Positions 1 through 8,782 are shown, counted from the first letter of the stretch. The stretch is DNA of 64,000 nt from Kocuria dechangensis (GCF_014636775.1 NZ_BMEQ01000022.1:1-64000); one strand, 5' to 3'. Made by a program: numbers and translations. The notes: generated by a model not told the origin, from the sequence alone.

Positions 1-175
1 TCCAGGCGATGCCGTGCTCGGCCACGAACAGGATGCCCTCCAGGATGGCTCGGTCATCGACCCGTGGTCGCCCCGTTCGCCCGTTCTTGGCCGGCGGGGG
101 TGGTGGTATCAACGGTTCCAGCAGCTCCCACAACTGGTCGCTGAGCAGTCGCCCGGACGCTGTCTGACTCGCCAT
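1..175 (-). CDS. IS5-family transposase, N-terminal fragment (runs off the left edge)
   Basis: Reading leftward from an ATG at 175, the frame stays open to the window edge. It encodes about 58 residues with the pattern LLSDQLWELLEPLIPP, then GRPRVDDRAILEGILF and HGIAW. This is the N-terminal domain (DUF4096 type) of IS5-family transposases, which bind the element ends and move it by DDE chemistry; the catalytic part lies outside the window. The element end probably lies between 176 and about 250, but I cannot fix its terminal repeat from one end. The bases from about 250 to 540 hold no convincing gene. Confidence 0.8.
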   Translation of the reverse strand, partial: MASQTASGRLLSDQLWELLEPLIPPPPPAKNGRTGRPRVDDRAILEGILFVAEHGIAW

Positions 176-600
176 GGCAGCCATGATCACCAGTCCGGCC
201 GACCTCGCTCAACGCCTCAGCCATAACTATTGAAACCATCTCTAAGTTTCCTGCTATGGGTGCAGGGGGGAATCATCGAGTCGGTCCTTTGTAGAGCAGG
301 GCAAGAGGGCATCACCGCTCCTGGCCTCCGGCTACCCGGGTCCGGTGAGTCTGATGCATTAAATTTGGCTTATTAAGACGTGCCGCGCCCCGCGCGTAGT
401 TTTCGAAGCGGGACATCTGCAGGTGAAAGCGCGTGCGCAAGCGTTCAGTTCCTTGTCCCGCTGAGGTGGGACATTCCCTGGGCTCGAGGCTTCCAATGAG
501 GGGCTCCAGGATGTAATAGGTAGGTCGGTGGTAATGGTTTATGTCCCTTGAGGCATGGTGGGAACGTCTCGGTGATGTGTCTTCTGCGAAACTCACTCCC

Positions 601-1734
601 ATGGTCATCACTCCCCGCCGTCTGCTCCTTCCTGTCACCCTGATGTGCGCTCTGACGCTGAGTGGGTGTTCGAGCAACGGCCCGGCCGCTCCCGCCGCCC
701 CCCAGGTTTCCGCCTCAGAAGAGACAAGCGTCTCCTCAGCTCCCGCGGCATCGCCTACTCCCGCAACAACACCTACTCCCACGGCATCGCCTACTGGCGA
801 TTCTCCGGAGCCGGCCGTCAGCCCCTCCACCAGCGCTCAAGAGGAACCTGCGGTGGCTCTGGACCAGACATTTACATCTCCGGATGGGTATTTGAGCTTC
901 CGCTATCCCACCGGTTGGACTGTCTCCGTCCCCGAAGGCAGCGTCGAAGAGAGAATTAGCCGCTGGACCCTCCGCGATGCCGAGGGCGAACAAGTGCTCT
1001 CGCTCAGTGTCCGACCCGACGAGGACCCGTATAAGGTCAGCCCACCGCTGACTCCCGTGGTAATGCCCCAGGGCTCGATTCCTGGGGTGACGGATATGTT
1101 GGGAAACCACGCTCAAGCAGCTGTCGCTTCCACCCCCGGCCAGAGTCGAGGTGGAGACGCAGGTGTACTCTATGGGATGACTTCAGCCACCGGTGCGGAT
1201 CCTGTCTTTGGGGATCTCCGATGGGGAGACGGATATTTGATTTCCTTCAGCGGATACCTGCGGCTTGGCCCCAACGATGTGGTGGATATGACGGCAGGAG
1301 CTGAGCAATTCGCCGCCAGTCCGCGGTTTCGCCACCAGATCTTGCCCATCATCCAATCTTTCACGGCTATGTCTCCCGGCACTGACTATCTCCCTGGCCA
1401 GGACAGCACCACGGGCGCCGGCTCACCCACCGTCGCACCCGAACGGGGTGCTGGGGCCACGTGCGTGGGCGCTAGGTACAGTTACTTGAACCTCCAAGGC
1501 GTGACGTGCCAGGAGGCGCAGGAGATCCTCCAGTTGGTGTCCGACACCGGTGAACCCATCGGTGCTCGCGGGCGGCGAACGGCTGATTACCACTGCTTTT
1601 GGTCCAGCATTGGTGAAGTGGAAGAAGGCTACGCCGATGTAATCTGCAAGCCACGAAATGGCGATGGTCTTGTCGCCTCTGAAAGCCTTTTTGATGCTTA
1701 TTTTTTGAACCCCAAAACCACATACAACGGGTAA
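601..1734 (+). CDS. Putative surface lipoprotein
   Basis: The protein is 377 residues from the ATG at 601. That start is preferred over an in-frame ATG at 541 because it puts a classic lipoprotein signal right at the N-terminus: basic residues, a hydrophobic stretch (LLLPVTLMCALTL), then the lipobox LSGC with the lipidated Cys at about residue 21. A long Ala/Pro/Ser/Thr-rich linker follows (about residues 25-85), then a globular domain beginning near FTSPDGYLSFRYPTGW. Export and membrane anchoring are inferred from the signal; the function is unknown. Two Cys pairs in the last 90 residues could form disulfides. Codon use is less GC-rich than in most of the window, so it may have arrived separately. 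Confidence 0.75.
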   Translation: MVITPRRLLLPVTLMCALTLSGCSSNGPAAPAAPQVSASEETSVSSAPAASPTPATTPTPTASPTGDSPEPAVSPSTSAQEEPAVALDQTFTSPDGYLSFRYPTGWTVSVPEGSVEERISRWTLRDAEGEQVLSLSVRPDEDPYKVSPPLTPVVMPQGSIPGVTDMLGNHAQAAVASTPGQSRGGDAGVLYGMTSATGADPVFGDLRWGDGYLISFSGYLRLGPNDVVDMTAGAEQFAASPRFRHQILPIIQSFTAMSPGTDYLPGQDSTTGAGSPTVAPERGAGATCVGARYSYLNLQGVTCQEAQEILQLVSDTGEPIGARGRRTADYHCFWSSIGEVEEGYADVICKPRNGDGLVASESLFDAYFLNPKTTYNG

Positions 1735-2159
1735 TCCGTTTTGATGGGTGGATCTTTGTCAATTTAAATTCCCAAGGGAACCCTGTCCGGGCGCCAAGCA
1801 ATCTATCTCACCGGTGTGCGCGGTCAAGGTCTCGAAGCCGAGGTGGGTGGTAGGGGGGGCAATCCCGTCCTCCCGCACGTAGGAGATGAAGACGAGCCGA
1901 CCCTCGGGTGGCGCACATCTCAAGGGTTGTGAAGCGCTGGGGTGGCGAGACGCCGAGGGGAGCGAGGTGCTTGCTCCAGGTAGGAAACCGCTTCGGTGGT
2001 CGGGATGTCTTTCCGGTTGGTCCAGTGGTTCGGGGTGTCCGGACCTGTGTGGCGACCGCGGTTGGACGTTGGCCGGCAAGCGAACCCCACGGCTTCCCGG
2101 TGTGGGTCTGTCCGGCCTGCGCTGGGGGCTGCGGCGGTCATTGGGGGTGCCTGGGGGTG
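1735..2159. other. Intergenic stretch without a supported gene
   Basis: About 425 bases between two converging genes. Several open frames exist on both strands but none has a ribosome site together with recognisable protein character. A short minus-strand stretch near 1865-1900 resembles the first strand of a TIR domain (FISYVRED), but nothing after it supports that reading. Confidence 0.5.
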
Positions 2160-2789
2160 TCAGGCCGCGGTTGTTTCCTGCGTTCGAGCTCGGTGGCTCT
2201 CAGGCGGGGTAGTGCCCAGCAGGGCGAGTCCGAGGTTGGTGACCACCCCGCTGTAGGCCAGGCTCGCCCAGGCACTGCCGACAGAGGTGAGCAGCCAGAA
2301 CGTGAGGAGGTACACCACCACGGCGGCGGTCAGCAGCCAGGCCGCCGATGATCGATCCCCCTGAAGCAGCATGGTGGCCCCGAGGGCGGCTGGGGCGGCG
2401 ATGCCGATCCAGCCCAGGAGGTTCACCGGCACAAGCCACCACGGGGTCTGATCCTCATTCGTCAGCCACAGTGCTTCGGCGCTCGGGCCGAGCAGCGCCC
2501 ACCCGGTGTCGAAGATCGTGTAGGCCGCGGTGGTGGTGATGGTGGTCCATCGCAGCACGGTCCGCGACCGCCGGCCGGCGTCGATGACCGCGGCATTGGA
2601 GACCATCACCACGATCAGTCCTGCACTCATCGCCAGGACGGCGACCCGGAAGACCCACTCCACCACCGGGGACCCTGTGGCGGTGCCGAGGGAGGGCGCC
2701 CCCGTGGTGGCCCCGATCACCGCCTCTGCCAGGATCAGCACGGAAACGGCGGCGACCAGCACGACCACGACCTTGTTCACCGGTCTCAT
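2160..2789 (-). CDS. Polytopic membrane protein of unknown function
   Basis: The 209-residue protein starts at the ATG at 2789, preceded by AAGGAG with about 7 bases of spacing; an upstream in-frame start lacks such a site. About six hydrophobic segments are visible, near residues 5-25, 45-70, 80-105, 120-145, 150-172 and 175-195. Charged residues are sparse and the C-terminus is a short cytoplasmic-looking tail. I recognise no family. It lies alone, transcribed toward the lipoprotein gene. Confidence 0.65.
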   Translation of the reverse strand: MRPVNKVVVVLVAAVSVLILAEAVIGATTGAPSLGTATGSPVVEWVFRVAVLAMSAGLIVVMVSNAAVIDAGRRSRTVLRWTTITTTAAYTIFDTGWALLGPSAEALWLTNEDQTPWWLVPVNLLGWIGIAAPAALGATMLLQGDRSSAAWLLTAAVVVYLLTFWLLTSVGSAWASLAYSGVVTNLGLALLGTTPPESHRARTQETTAA

Positions 2790-2992
2790 GGGCTGCTCCT
2801 TGCCACGGCAACGACGCACGACCTCGAGCCTCAGCGTAGCCCGCAAGGACCCTGGTTGCATTGGGAAATGGGTTTATCACGCGATCGTCCCGATCGCCTT
2901 CGCAGGGCCTGCAGACCGTTCCCGTTGAGAGGTCGGCGTTTTTCAGGTCTGGGGATGGAGGACGGGGGTGGCGAGGCGGCTCCGGCGGGTGC

Positions 2993-3901
2993 TCAGCTGA
3001 TCAGGAGGATGTCCTCGGATCGGAGGATCTCCCGGGGCAGGGCGGTGGGTCCGAGGCGGTCGAGGGGGTCGGCTGCGATGTGGGCGGGCAGCTCGAGTCC
3101 GGTCAGGGCTGCGATGCGTCGGACGGGTACTTGGAAGGTGCGGTAGGCGCCGAAGGAGAACTCTTCGGGTCCGGTGGCGAACTCCTCCAGCAGGGCTTCC
3201 TGGCTGAGCAGGTAGGCGGTGACGGTCAGCCGGTTCGTGGTGGTGACCATGGCGACGAGCTTGTAGAACTGCCTCGGGATGGCGACCCCGCGGTAGGCGG
3301 GGTCCTCGTCGTGGAGGACGGGGCCGGTGACGACGCTCACGGTGAGGTCGCGGTTGTCGGTGTTGTGGAGGATGTAGTCCTCCAGGCCTGCCCAGAGGGT
3401 CTGGTCGGCGTTGAAGTCGTGGTGCTGCGGGGTGGCGTTGGTGAAGTGGAAGGTGTCGTCGTTAGCCGCCTCAGCCACCGGGCCCCAGGCGGGGTCGAGC
3501 CGGCGCACCAGATGTCCGCGGTCCAGGGCGTTGTCCCGGTAGAGGTCATCGTTGGTCTGCTCGGCGCGGGGGATGCGGGGGTCGATGATCCAGCGGTCGG
3601 AGTCCCGTGACGGCCTGGTCGCGGTGCGCCCGTCGATGTTCACCGCGGTGTACAGGGCCAGTCGGCGGCGCCGGTGCATAACGATGCTGAAGTGGTGGTA
3701 GGTGAGCTCGGCGGAGGCCACCTCGGCCCAGGCCTGGTGTCCCGGCAGCGGCAGCCGGTGGTCCAGGAAGTCGGCGCGGTAGCCGTCACGGGTGCTGTAG
3801 TCGGGGTCGATGGAGACGGCCTCGGCAGGGAAACGCTCCGGGGGAGTGTCCCTGGCAGGGTCATCGGGGCCCGGGCTCTCGGGCGGGGTGATCATGACCA
3901 T
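2993..3901 (-). CDS. DNA/RNA non-specific endonuclease (NUC1 fold)
   Basis: The 302-residue protein carries the Serratia-nuclease signature: DRGH at residues 127-130 with the catalytic His, followed by FTNATPQ and FNADQTLWAGLE, which supply the magnesium-binding Asn and the conserved Glu region. Such enzymes cut single- and double-stranded DNA and RNA without sequence preference. No signal peptide is visible, unlike many secreted relatives, so a cytoplasmic or regulated role is possible. The start is the ATG at 3901 behind AAGGGA; a GTG at 3904 is also in frame. No immunity gene of the known NuiA type is recognisable next to it. Confidence 0.85.
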   Translation of the reverse strand: MVMITPPESPGPDDPARDTPPERFPAEAVSIDPDYSTRDGYRADFLDHRLPLPGHQAWAEVASAELTYHHFSIVMHRRRRLALYTAVNIDGRTATRPSRDSDRWIIDPRIPRAEQTNDDLYRDNALDRGHLVRRLDPAWGPVAEAANDDTFHFTNATPQHHDFNADQTLWAGLEDYILHNTDNRDLTVSVVTGPVLHDEDPAYRGVAIPRQFYKLVAMVTTTNRLTVTAYLLSQEALLEEFATGPEEFSFGAYRTFQVPVRRIAALTGLELPAHIAADPLDRLGPTALPREILRSEDILLIS

Positions 3902-4256
3902 CACATCCCTTCACGCCGAGTGGGCCCCGCCGGGTGCGGAAGAGGCGGTGAGTGGGGCGGGACAGCTCTCCCGGCTGTCCCGCCCCGATTTGCGCGTCCC
4001 CGGCGTTCCCGGTCTGCTGCCCATCAACCCCCCGGAAGCGGGTGAGGCCGGTCGCTGCCACGGGAAGCGCTGAAGGTGGTTCGTTGGTGATCACCCGTGT
4101 TTTCCCTTGTCAGCCAAGGATGAGCCCACGTTGCCGGGTGGTCAATAGCGATGGGGAACATGACCTCCGGAGGACCGCACCGGCAGCGAGCACGGGGGGT
4201 GAGGCGCTCAGGATCGTCCTGCCGGCCCGCCAGGAGAACCGGCAGGGCGTAGCCAC

Positions 4257-4595
4257 TCAGGACTGGCTGGTGGCGGTGTAGTAGGCGTCCTTGACGGACT
4301 GGTGGATCCGGCCGCGGTCGGAGACCTGGTGACCGTGCTGCTTGGCCCAGGCCCGGATCTGGGCGGTCTCCGAGGAGGAAGCAGTGGTGCCGGTGGTGCG
4401 CCGGCGGCGCCCATCGCCGGTGGGAGCTTTGCGCGAGACCGCCACGAAGGGCCGTACGGCCTCGCGCAGCTTCTCCGCGTTGGCGGTGGAAAGGTCGATC
4501 TCGTAGTCGCGCCCGTCCAGGGCGAAGGTCAGGGTCTCGTCGGCGGGGCCGCCGTCGAGGTCATCCTGGAGCTCGATGATGACGTTCTGGGCCAT
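4257..4595 (-). CDS. lsr2: Lsr2-family nucleoid-associated protein
   Basis: The 112-residue protein has the two Lsr2 halves. The N-terminal oligomerisation domain runs through MAQNVIIELQDDLDGG and FALDGRDYEIDL, with a following helix. A variable linker leads to a C-terminal DNA-binding domain with IRAWAKQHGHQVSDRGRI, whose RGR loop inserts into the minor groove of AT-rich DNA. Lsr2 is the actinobacterial counterpart of H-NS; it bridges DNA and silences foreign genes. The ribosome site GAGAGG precedes the ATG. It follows the gene at 4655-5119 by about 60 bases on the same strand, so the two may be co-transcribed. A copy on an accessory element may be a plasmid stealth factor rather than the host housekeeping gene. 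Confidence 0.9.
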   Translation of the reverse strand: MAQNVIIELQDDLDGGPADETLTFALDGRDYEIDLSTANAEKLREAVRPFVAVSRKAPTGDGRRRRTTGTTASSSETAQIRAWAKQHGHQVSDRGRIHQSVKDAYYTATSQS

Positions 4596-4654
4596 GGGTG
4601 GTGGTTCCTCTCGGGAGTAGGTGGTGGCGAGAAAATTGTGCCGAGTGCGTGCTC

Positions 4655-5119
4655 TCAGGCGTCGTCGGTGGGGTCCTCGACGGGGGCGGGAGGATCGGTG
4701 GCCTCCGCCGCCTCGGCCGGCTCCCCGGCCTGCGTGGTCTTGGTGCGGTTGCCGGTGATGACGGTGCCCACGACGCTGAGGTCCACGCAGAGCATGCCGT
4801 CCTCGGTGAAGGGCTTCCACCTCCGTGTTGCACTGGTGTCGATGCCGTAGTGCTGCGTGAAGGCGGTCGCCGAGACGATGGCCTGCCCGGGTCCGTTCTT
4901 GGAACCGCTGCGGACCGCGTAGGCGTGCGGGGCGGAGTCATCGGCCGGACGCAGCGCCACCACGTTCCGGTCGCGGTCGTAGAGCAGTTCCACGGTCTCG
5001 GCGTTGCCGATGAGTTCGTGGGCTGCTTTGTTGAGCGAGATCACCCCGCGCTTCTGGATGGTCACACTGGGCGCCTTCGCCAGTGGAGTCATTCTCTTGT
5101 CGAAGACCTCGAAAACCAT
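4655..5119 (-). CDS. Unknown protein with an AbrB-like N-terminal strand region
   Basis: The 154-residue protein starts at the ATG at 5119 behind GGGAGG; another in-frame ATG at 5143 lacks a site. Residues about 13-55 read VTIQKRGVISLNKAAHELIG then VELLYDRDRNVVALRP, a pattern like swapped-hairpin AbrB/SpoVT DNA-binding modules. This resemblance is by eye only. The C-terminus is an acidic Pro/Ala-rich tail. Its position just upstream of lsr2 suggests a regulatory or nucleoid role, which is inference. Confidence 0.6.
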   Translation of the reverse strand: MVFEVFDKRMTPLAKAPSVTIQKRGVISLNKAAHELIGNAETVELLYDRDRNVVALRPADDSAPHAYAVRSGSKNGPGQAIVSATAFTQHYGIDTSATRRWKPFTEDGMLCVDLSVVGTVITGNRTKTTQAGEPAEAAEATDPPAPVEDPTDDA

Positions 5120-5359
5120 TCTGCCCTCCCGCAACTCAGCCATTGATAAGTTTCAAGCACCCACAATAGTCATAGACGGGTATGAGTTCTCCAACTGGGC
5201 AGTGCTTGATCATCGTCAGCACTGTGGAACGGAATCCATGGTGGGGTCATCACAGCCAATCCATCCATTGCTCTACCAGACACTGCATGTCTCTCGATGT
5301 CCTGCATGGGAGGTCAAGCTGTTCGTAGAGCGATCTGGGTGTCTCTCAAGGCAAGGGAT

Positions 5360-5419
5360 GCGAGACGTCTCACCGAACTTTTTTGCGGCCGCAAGATTCT
5401 GCGGTCGAGAGCGTCTCGC
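5360..5419. promoter_or_regulatory. Palindromic region, candidate res site of the adjacent resolvase
   Basis: GCGAGACG at 5360-5367 is matched by its exact inverse CGTCTCGC at 5412-5419. Near the midpoint lies the perfect 12-bp palindrome TTGCGGCCGCAA at 5383-5394. The 10-bp palindrome GAGACGTCTC overlaps the left arm at 5362-5371. Serine resolvases bind paired inverted subsites just upstream of their own gene, and this block lies 70-130 bases before the resolvase start. Assignment as res is inference. Confidence 0.4.
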
Positions 5420-5489
5420 AGCTATGTGCTTTATCCCTGTGCCTAGAATCGGGTACTAGACATTGGTTGTGAGACACATAGGGGTTGAC

Positions 5490-6083
5490 GTGGGAAAGCT
5501 CATCGGATATGCACGCGTGTCGACGCGGCAGCAGGATGCGGACCGTCAAGTGTCTGACCTGCTCAGTGCCGGTGTACGGCGCGATGATCTCTATGTGGAT
5601 CATGGAGTGTCTGGAGCACGTGCATCGCGTCCTCAGTTCGATAAGGCCGTGGCCGCTCTCGAGGAGGGAGATACGTTGGTGATCACCACGCTGGACCGCC
5701 TGGGGCGATCGACGCAGAACATGCTGGCCTTTGCCGAGGCGCTGCGGAGCAGGGGAGCGGGGTTGCGCGTGCTGAACTTGGGCGGGGGAGACGTGGACAC
5801 CCACACCCCCATGGGATCGATGGTCTTCACCGTCATGGCCGCCCTGGCCCAGATGGAACTGGAGATCAAGCGGGAGCGGATCACCGACTCCGTGGGCAAA
5901 CGCCGGGCCGCCGGCAAGGACCTCGGCGGGCGCCGCCCCACCTTCACCGACTCCCAGATCCGCAACGCCCTCCGTTTGATCGAGGCGGGAGAGCCGGCCA
6001 CCCAGGTCGCCCGTGATCTGGGCATGTCGCGGGCCACGCTCTATCGGCGAATCCGAGAGCTGCCCATGCTGACGACGATCTGA
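5490..6083 (+). CDS. Serine resolvase/invertase (Tn3-resolvase family)
   Basis: The 197-residue protein starts at the GTG at 5490 (AGGGG five bases upstream), giving the usual MGKLIGYARVST opening. The catalytic Ser is residue 11. The conserved TLDRLGRS helix, the long E-helix (MAALAQMELEIKRERI) and a C-terminal helix-turn-helix (GEPATQVARDLGMSRATLYRRI) are intact, and the length is typical. It cuts and rejoins DNA at paired res sites to resolve cointegrates or invert segments. It is the only complete copy here; degraded copies lie at 8431-8620, 19748-20071 and 37571-37690. Confidence 0.93.
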   Translation: MGKLIGYARVSTRQQDADRQVSDLLSAGVRRDDLYVDHGVSGARASRPQFDKAVAALEEGDTLVITTLDRLGRSTQNMLAFAEALRSRGAGLRVLNLGGGDVDTHTPMGSMVFTVMAALAQMELEIKRERITDSVGKRRAAGKDLGGRRPTFTDSQIRNALRLIEAGEPATQVARDLGMSRATLYRRIRELPMLTTI

Positions 6084-6280
6084 GCGGGTGCTGTCCCTGA
6101 AACCGGGGATGCGTATAGCGGCCATCGGATGCTGTTGATCGGTACAACTCTCACCTGCAGAGGTGGGGTTGTCGGCATGGAATCGAGCGGCGCCAGTCCT
6201 GTCCTGCCGCAGGGAAAGTGAAAAGAGTTGGCACCTGATGCCCTCAGCGCTGGAGTACGGTCGAAGGAGGGAGCCGCAGA

Positions 6281-6496
6281 TGAGTGCGGAGTCGATCAGG
6301 ATGCTCATCGACGGACAGGACTTTTCCGTGACGGCCCGCCCCGGCGAGCCCGGGGATCTATGACTTCGTCTGACTCAACCACCCGGCCGGCTACGGGTTC
6401 ACCTCCGCCGGTGGTCCGCTGAGCCGAGCAGAGATGGTAGAAGCCATCAAGAACTTCCTGGCGGGCATCAATCCGGCCACCGGCTTCCTCGACTGA
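6281..6496 (+). pseudogene. Decayed small gene (about 71 codons) with frameshift and stop
   Basis: A strong AAGGAGG precedes the ATG at 6281, which opens MSAESIRMLIDGQDF but stops after 27 codons. Shifting frame by one base near 6350 restores a natural continuation (YDFV, stop, LNHPAGYGFTSAGG, then MVEAIKNFLAGINPATGFLD) up to the TGA at 6494. A second lesion is an in-frame TGA where a Trp codon would fit. I do not recognise the family. The good ribosome site and two lesions point to recent decay. Confidence 0.6.
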
Positions 6497-6612
6497 TTGG
6501 ACGAGGGTTCCCAGACCTGGATCCCGGCGCCGTGCCACAACACGTACGCGAAGCCCCTGACAGCCAGAAAGGCAAGAGTCGTGTCCCGTCCCGCAGCGCC
6601 AGGAGCAGTCCG

Positions 6613-7254
6613 ATGACGGGGAACCGGGCGCGTCCTGCCACGCCGGAGGATCGACGGCGGCGACCCGGGGGTCTGCGTTCTCGTGGAGCACGGACCATTG
6701 TGCTGCTGGGCATCGACGGGGCAGGAAAGACCACCACGGCCGCAGCGCTGGTGGCCGCGGAGCGGGAGGCGGGGCGTCCGGCGATCGTGCTGCGTAACCG
6801 CTCCGGGCGCCGCTGGCTGGCCCGAACCTCGGCACGCTTCGGGGTGGAGTTGCCGGTGCGGTGGGTGGATCGGGTCGAGACCGTGGTGCGCACCGCCAAT
6901 GTCCTGATGTCCCAGGCCCGGACCGATCACCGGGGCGGTCTGGTGATCCTGGACCGCCATCTGGTGTGCCAACTGGTGCTGCGTCGTGTCCGGGGCCTGA
7001 CGCAGGGACGGGTGCTGCCGTGGTTGTCGGCCCGTTTGCTGCGCGGGGACGCCGTGGTCGTGCTCGACGTCCCGGCCGAGACCGCCCATGCACGGATCCT
7101 CGCCCGCGGTGAGGATGACGAGTCGCTGGAGTATCTGCGCGCGGCCCGGGCCACCTATCTGGAGCTCGCCCGGGCCCGGGGCTGGATCGTCGTGGACGCC
7201 GGCGGGGCACCCGAGGTAGTCATCGCCCGGATCGCGGGAGCTGCCAGCCTTTGA
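6613..7254 (+). CDS. Thymidylate-kinase-like P-loop kinase
   Basis: The 213-residue protein starts at the ATG at 6613, seven bases after AGGAG. Walker A is GIDGAGKTT at about residues 33-41, in the arrangement typical of dTMP kinases and related nucleoside monophosphate kinases. A central ILDRH resembles the DR(F/Y/H) motif of dTMP kinase, and LARGEDDESLEYLRAARATY resembles the lid and following helix. The basic N-terminal extension of about 25 residues is unusual for housekeeping Tmk. It probably phosphorylates a nucleotide or a related small molecule, but the substrate cannot be told. Confidence 0.7.
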   Translation: MTGNRARPATPEDRRRRPGGLRSRGARTIVLLGIDGAGKTTTAAALVAAEREAGRPAIVLRNRSGRRWLARTSARFGVELPVRWVDRVETVVRTANVLMSQARTDHRGGLVILDRHLVCQLVLRRVRGLTQGRVLPWLSARLLRGDAVVVLDVPAETAHARILARGEDDESLEYLRAARATYLELARARGWIVVDAGGAPEVVIARIAGAASL

Positions 7255-7366
7255 TAAAGCTGCAGATCCAGCCCGGTCCCAGGCAGTGTCCTGTGGGTGA
7301 GCGCGACGGCAGGACACCTCCGGGCGCGAGAGAGTGCGGGCAGGGCAGTCGAGACGAAGGAGCGCG

Positions 7367-7746
7367 ATGTGCTGCACACCGGACAACCGGGAATGTGCTG
7401 CCTTGGTCGCCGGCTTCCTCCTGCTCTTCGGTGCGGGTGCTGTAACTCCGTCCCTCTTCAGCGGGTTCATCGGGGCTTCTTCCTTGACCACTGCAAGGAC
7501 GGGGCCGCCGTGTCGTATGAAATACGCCATCTTCCTCCGAGCTACATCTGCGAGTACGGGGACGGATGCAGAATCCACACGGGAGAGGCCCCGGGGCGGG
7601 GCCCGGTCGGGATGGCCTGCGGTGGCGTGGTCCTGATCATGGCCGCCCTGTCCGCCTGGCACCGCGCATCACGGATCGCCACCAAGGAGCTACAGGCCGC
7701 CGAGAACTCCCCACGGGCAGGCCTTGATCCGCAGGACACTCCCTAG
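7367..7746 (+). pseudogene. Small membrane protein gene with a frameshift
   Basis: AAGGAG five bases before the ATG at 7367 gives a convincing start: MCCTPDNRECAALVAGFLLL, a hydrophobic segment, then LFSGFI. Beyond about 7475 this frame loses protein character. The +1 frame then reads GFFLDHCKDGAAV, PSYICEYGDG, a second membrane segment (VGMACGGVVLIMAALSAW) and a tail ending LDPQDTP at 7746. One base gained or lost near 7475 joins them into a two-pass protein of about 126 residues. A sequencing error cannot be excluded. Confidence 0.5.
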
Positions 7747-7756
7747 ACTGGCCGAC

Positions 7757-8311
7757 ATGCCTGCCACCACAGCTCCCATTGGGCGGCGCCTGTCGTGGCT
7801 GCTCAACAGTCATCCGGACCGCCCCGTGCCGATCGAGGACGCCGCCCGCAGGATCGCCGCCTTCGTCTACGGCAACATCCTCGTCCTGGCCGCCTTGATC
7901 GCCCTGCACCCGGACGATCTGGCCGGCCCCAAGGCAGCGGCCTACGTAGTGGGCACCGGCGTGTCGACGTTCGTGGCCCATCTGCTCGCCGAGTCGGTCG
8001 GCACCCGGGTGCGCACCGGCCAACGCCTCACCGGCGCGGACCTGCGCCACGAGCTGCGCGATGCTCTGCCCATTGTCTCTGCCACCACGCTTCCTGGGCT
8101 GCTGATGGGTGCGGCCCTGCTGGGCTGGCTGACCCAGCCCATGGCCCTGGCGGCGGCGATCGGGGTGACCGTGCTGCGACTGGCCGCACTGGGGCGGGTC
8201 GTAGGACGACTGCAGGGCCAGCGCGCCTCGGCGCGCACCTTCCTCTCCGGGGTGCTGCTGGCTGCAGCCGGGATCGGCGCCGCCGCCCTCAAATGGTGGC
8301 TCACGCACTGA
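7757..8311 (+). CDS. Membrane protein of unknown function
   Basis: The 184-residue protein starts at the ATG at 7757; an in-frame ATG at 7724 overlaps the previous gene and is less likely. Hydrophobic segments lie near residues 36-50, 60-80, 105-130 and 160-180. They are separated by an amphipathic stretch with HLLAESVGTRVRTGQRLTG. The layout (early AARRIAAFVYGNILVLAALIA, central VGTGVSTFVAHLLAES) is common to small actinobacterial integral membrane proteins without assigned function. The gene is undamaged although both neighbours are degraded. Confidence 0.6.
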   Translation: MPATTAPIGRRLSWLLNSHPDRPVPIEDAARRIAAFVYGNILVLAALIALHPDDLAGPKAAAYVVGTGVSTFVAHLLAESVGTRVRTGQRLTGADLRHELRDALPIVSATTLPGLLMGAALLGWLTQPMALAAAIGVTVLRLAALGRVVGRLQGQRASARTFLSGVLLAAAGIGAAALKWWLTH

Positions 8312-8430
8312 ACACACCCCGGCAACGCTCCTGTGGCACAGCATCCTCAAGTGCTGTCCGGTGCACGGACCGATCCCGCGGCGAACCATCGGCAGGCCGT
8401 TGTCAGGAGGCCTCTCTGCGGACGCCATCC

Positions 8431-8620
8431 ACCGATCCGGAACGTGCTGGCCTTCGCCGAGGCCCTGCGGGACGGGGCGCCGAGTTGCGAATGCTGGACC
8501 TCGGCGGGGGAGGCGTGGACATCTCCACCCCGATGGGCTTGATGATGTCCGCCGTCAGGGCAGCCCTGGCCCAGATGGAACCGGAAATCCAGCGCGAACG
8601 CATCATCGACTTGGTGGCCG
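8431..8620 (+). pseudogene. Serine resolvase relic (middle third only)
   Basis: This stretch matches the centre of the intact resolvase at 5490-6083: NVLAFAEALRD, a one-base shift, then LRMLDLGGGGVDISTPMG and AALAQMEPEIQRERIIDLV. It lacks the catalytic Ser region and the C-terminal DNA-binding part and carries a frameshift near 8475. It is divergent from the intact copy, so it is an older insertion rather than a recent duplication. Confidence 0.8.
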
Positions 8621-8782
8621 GCGCTTGGCCTGACGCCGCCCAGCCGCTATGAACCCCACCGTGATGGCCAGGGCCAGTACGCCGAGGAGGAGCCGACCGG
8701 CCATGAAATAGCGGATCGCCATGGACGCGACCAGCATGTAGACGGCAAGCATTCCGGGGCTATCCCGCTGATATCGGGACAT
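8603..8782 (-). CDS. Possible small membrane protein
   Basis: From the ATG at 8782 the frame gives 59 residues: MSRYQRDSPGMLAVYMLVAS, two hydrophobic stretches (about residues 10-22 and 25-47) and a basic tail GRRQAKRRPPSR. The basic tail and absence of acidic residues are plausible for a short inner-membrane protein. Its 3' end overlaps the resolvase relic on the other strand and the ribosome site is weak, so the gene may be chance. An upstream in-frame start at 8839 would add 19 residues. Confidence 0.35.
   Translation of the reverse strand: MSRYQRDSPGMLAVYMLVASMAIRYFMAGRLLLGVLALAITVGFIAAGRRQAKRRPPSR

Noticed and set aside
1759-1908. Minus-strand FISYVRED resembling the start of a TIR domain, possible defence relic
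   Set aside because: Only nine residues fit; the following sequence has no TIR helix or BB-loop and no start codon with a ribosome site.
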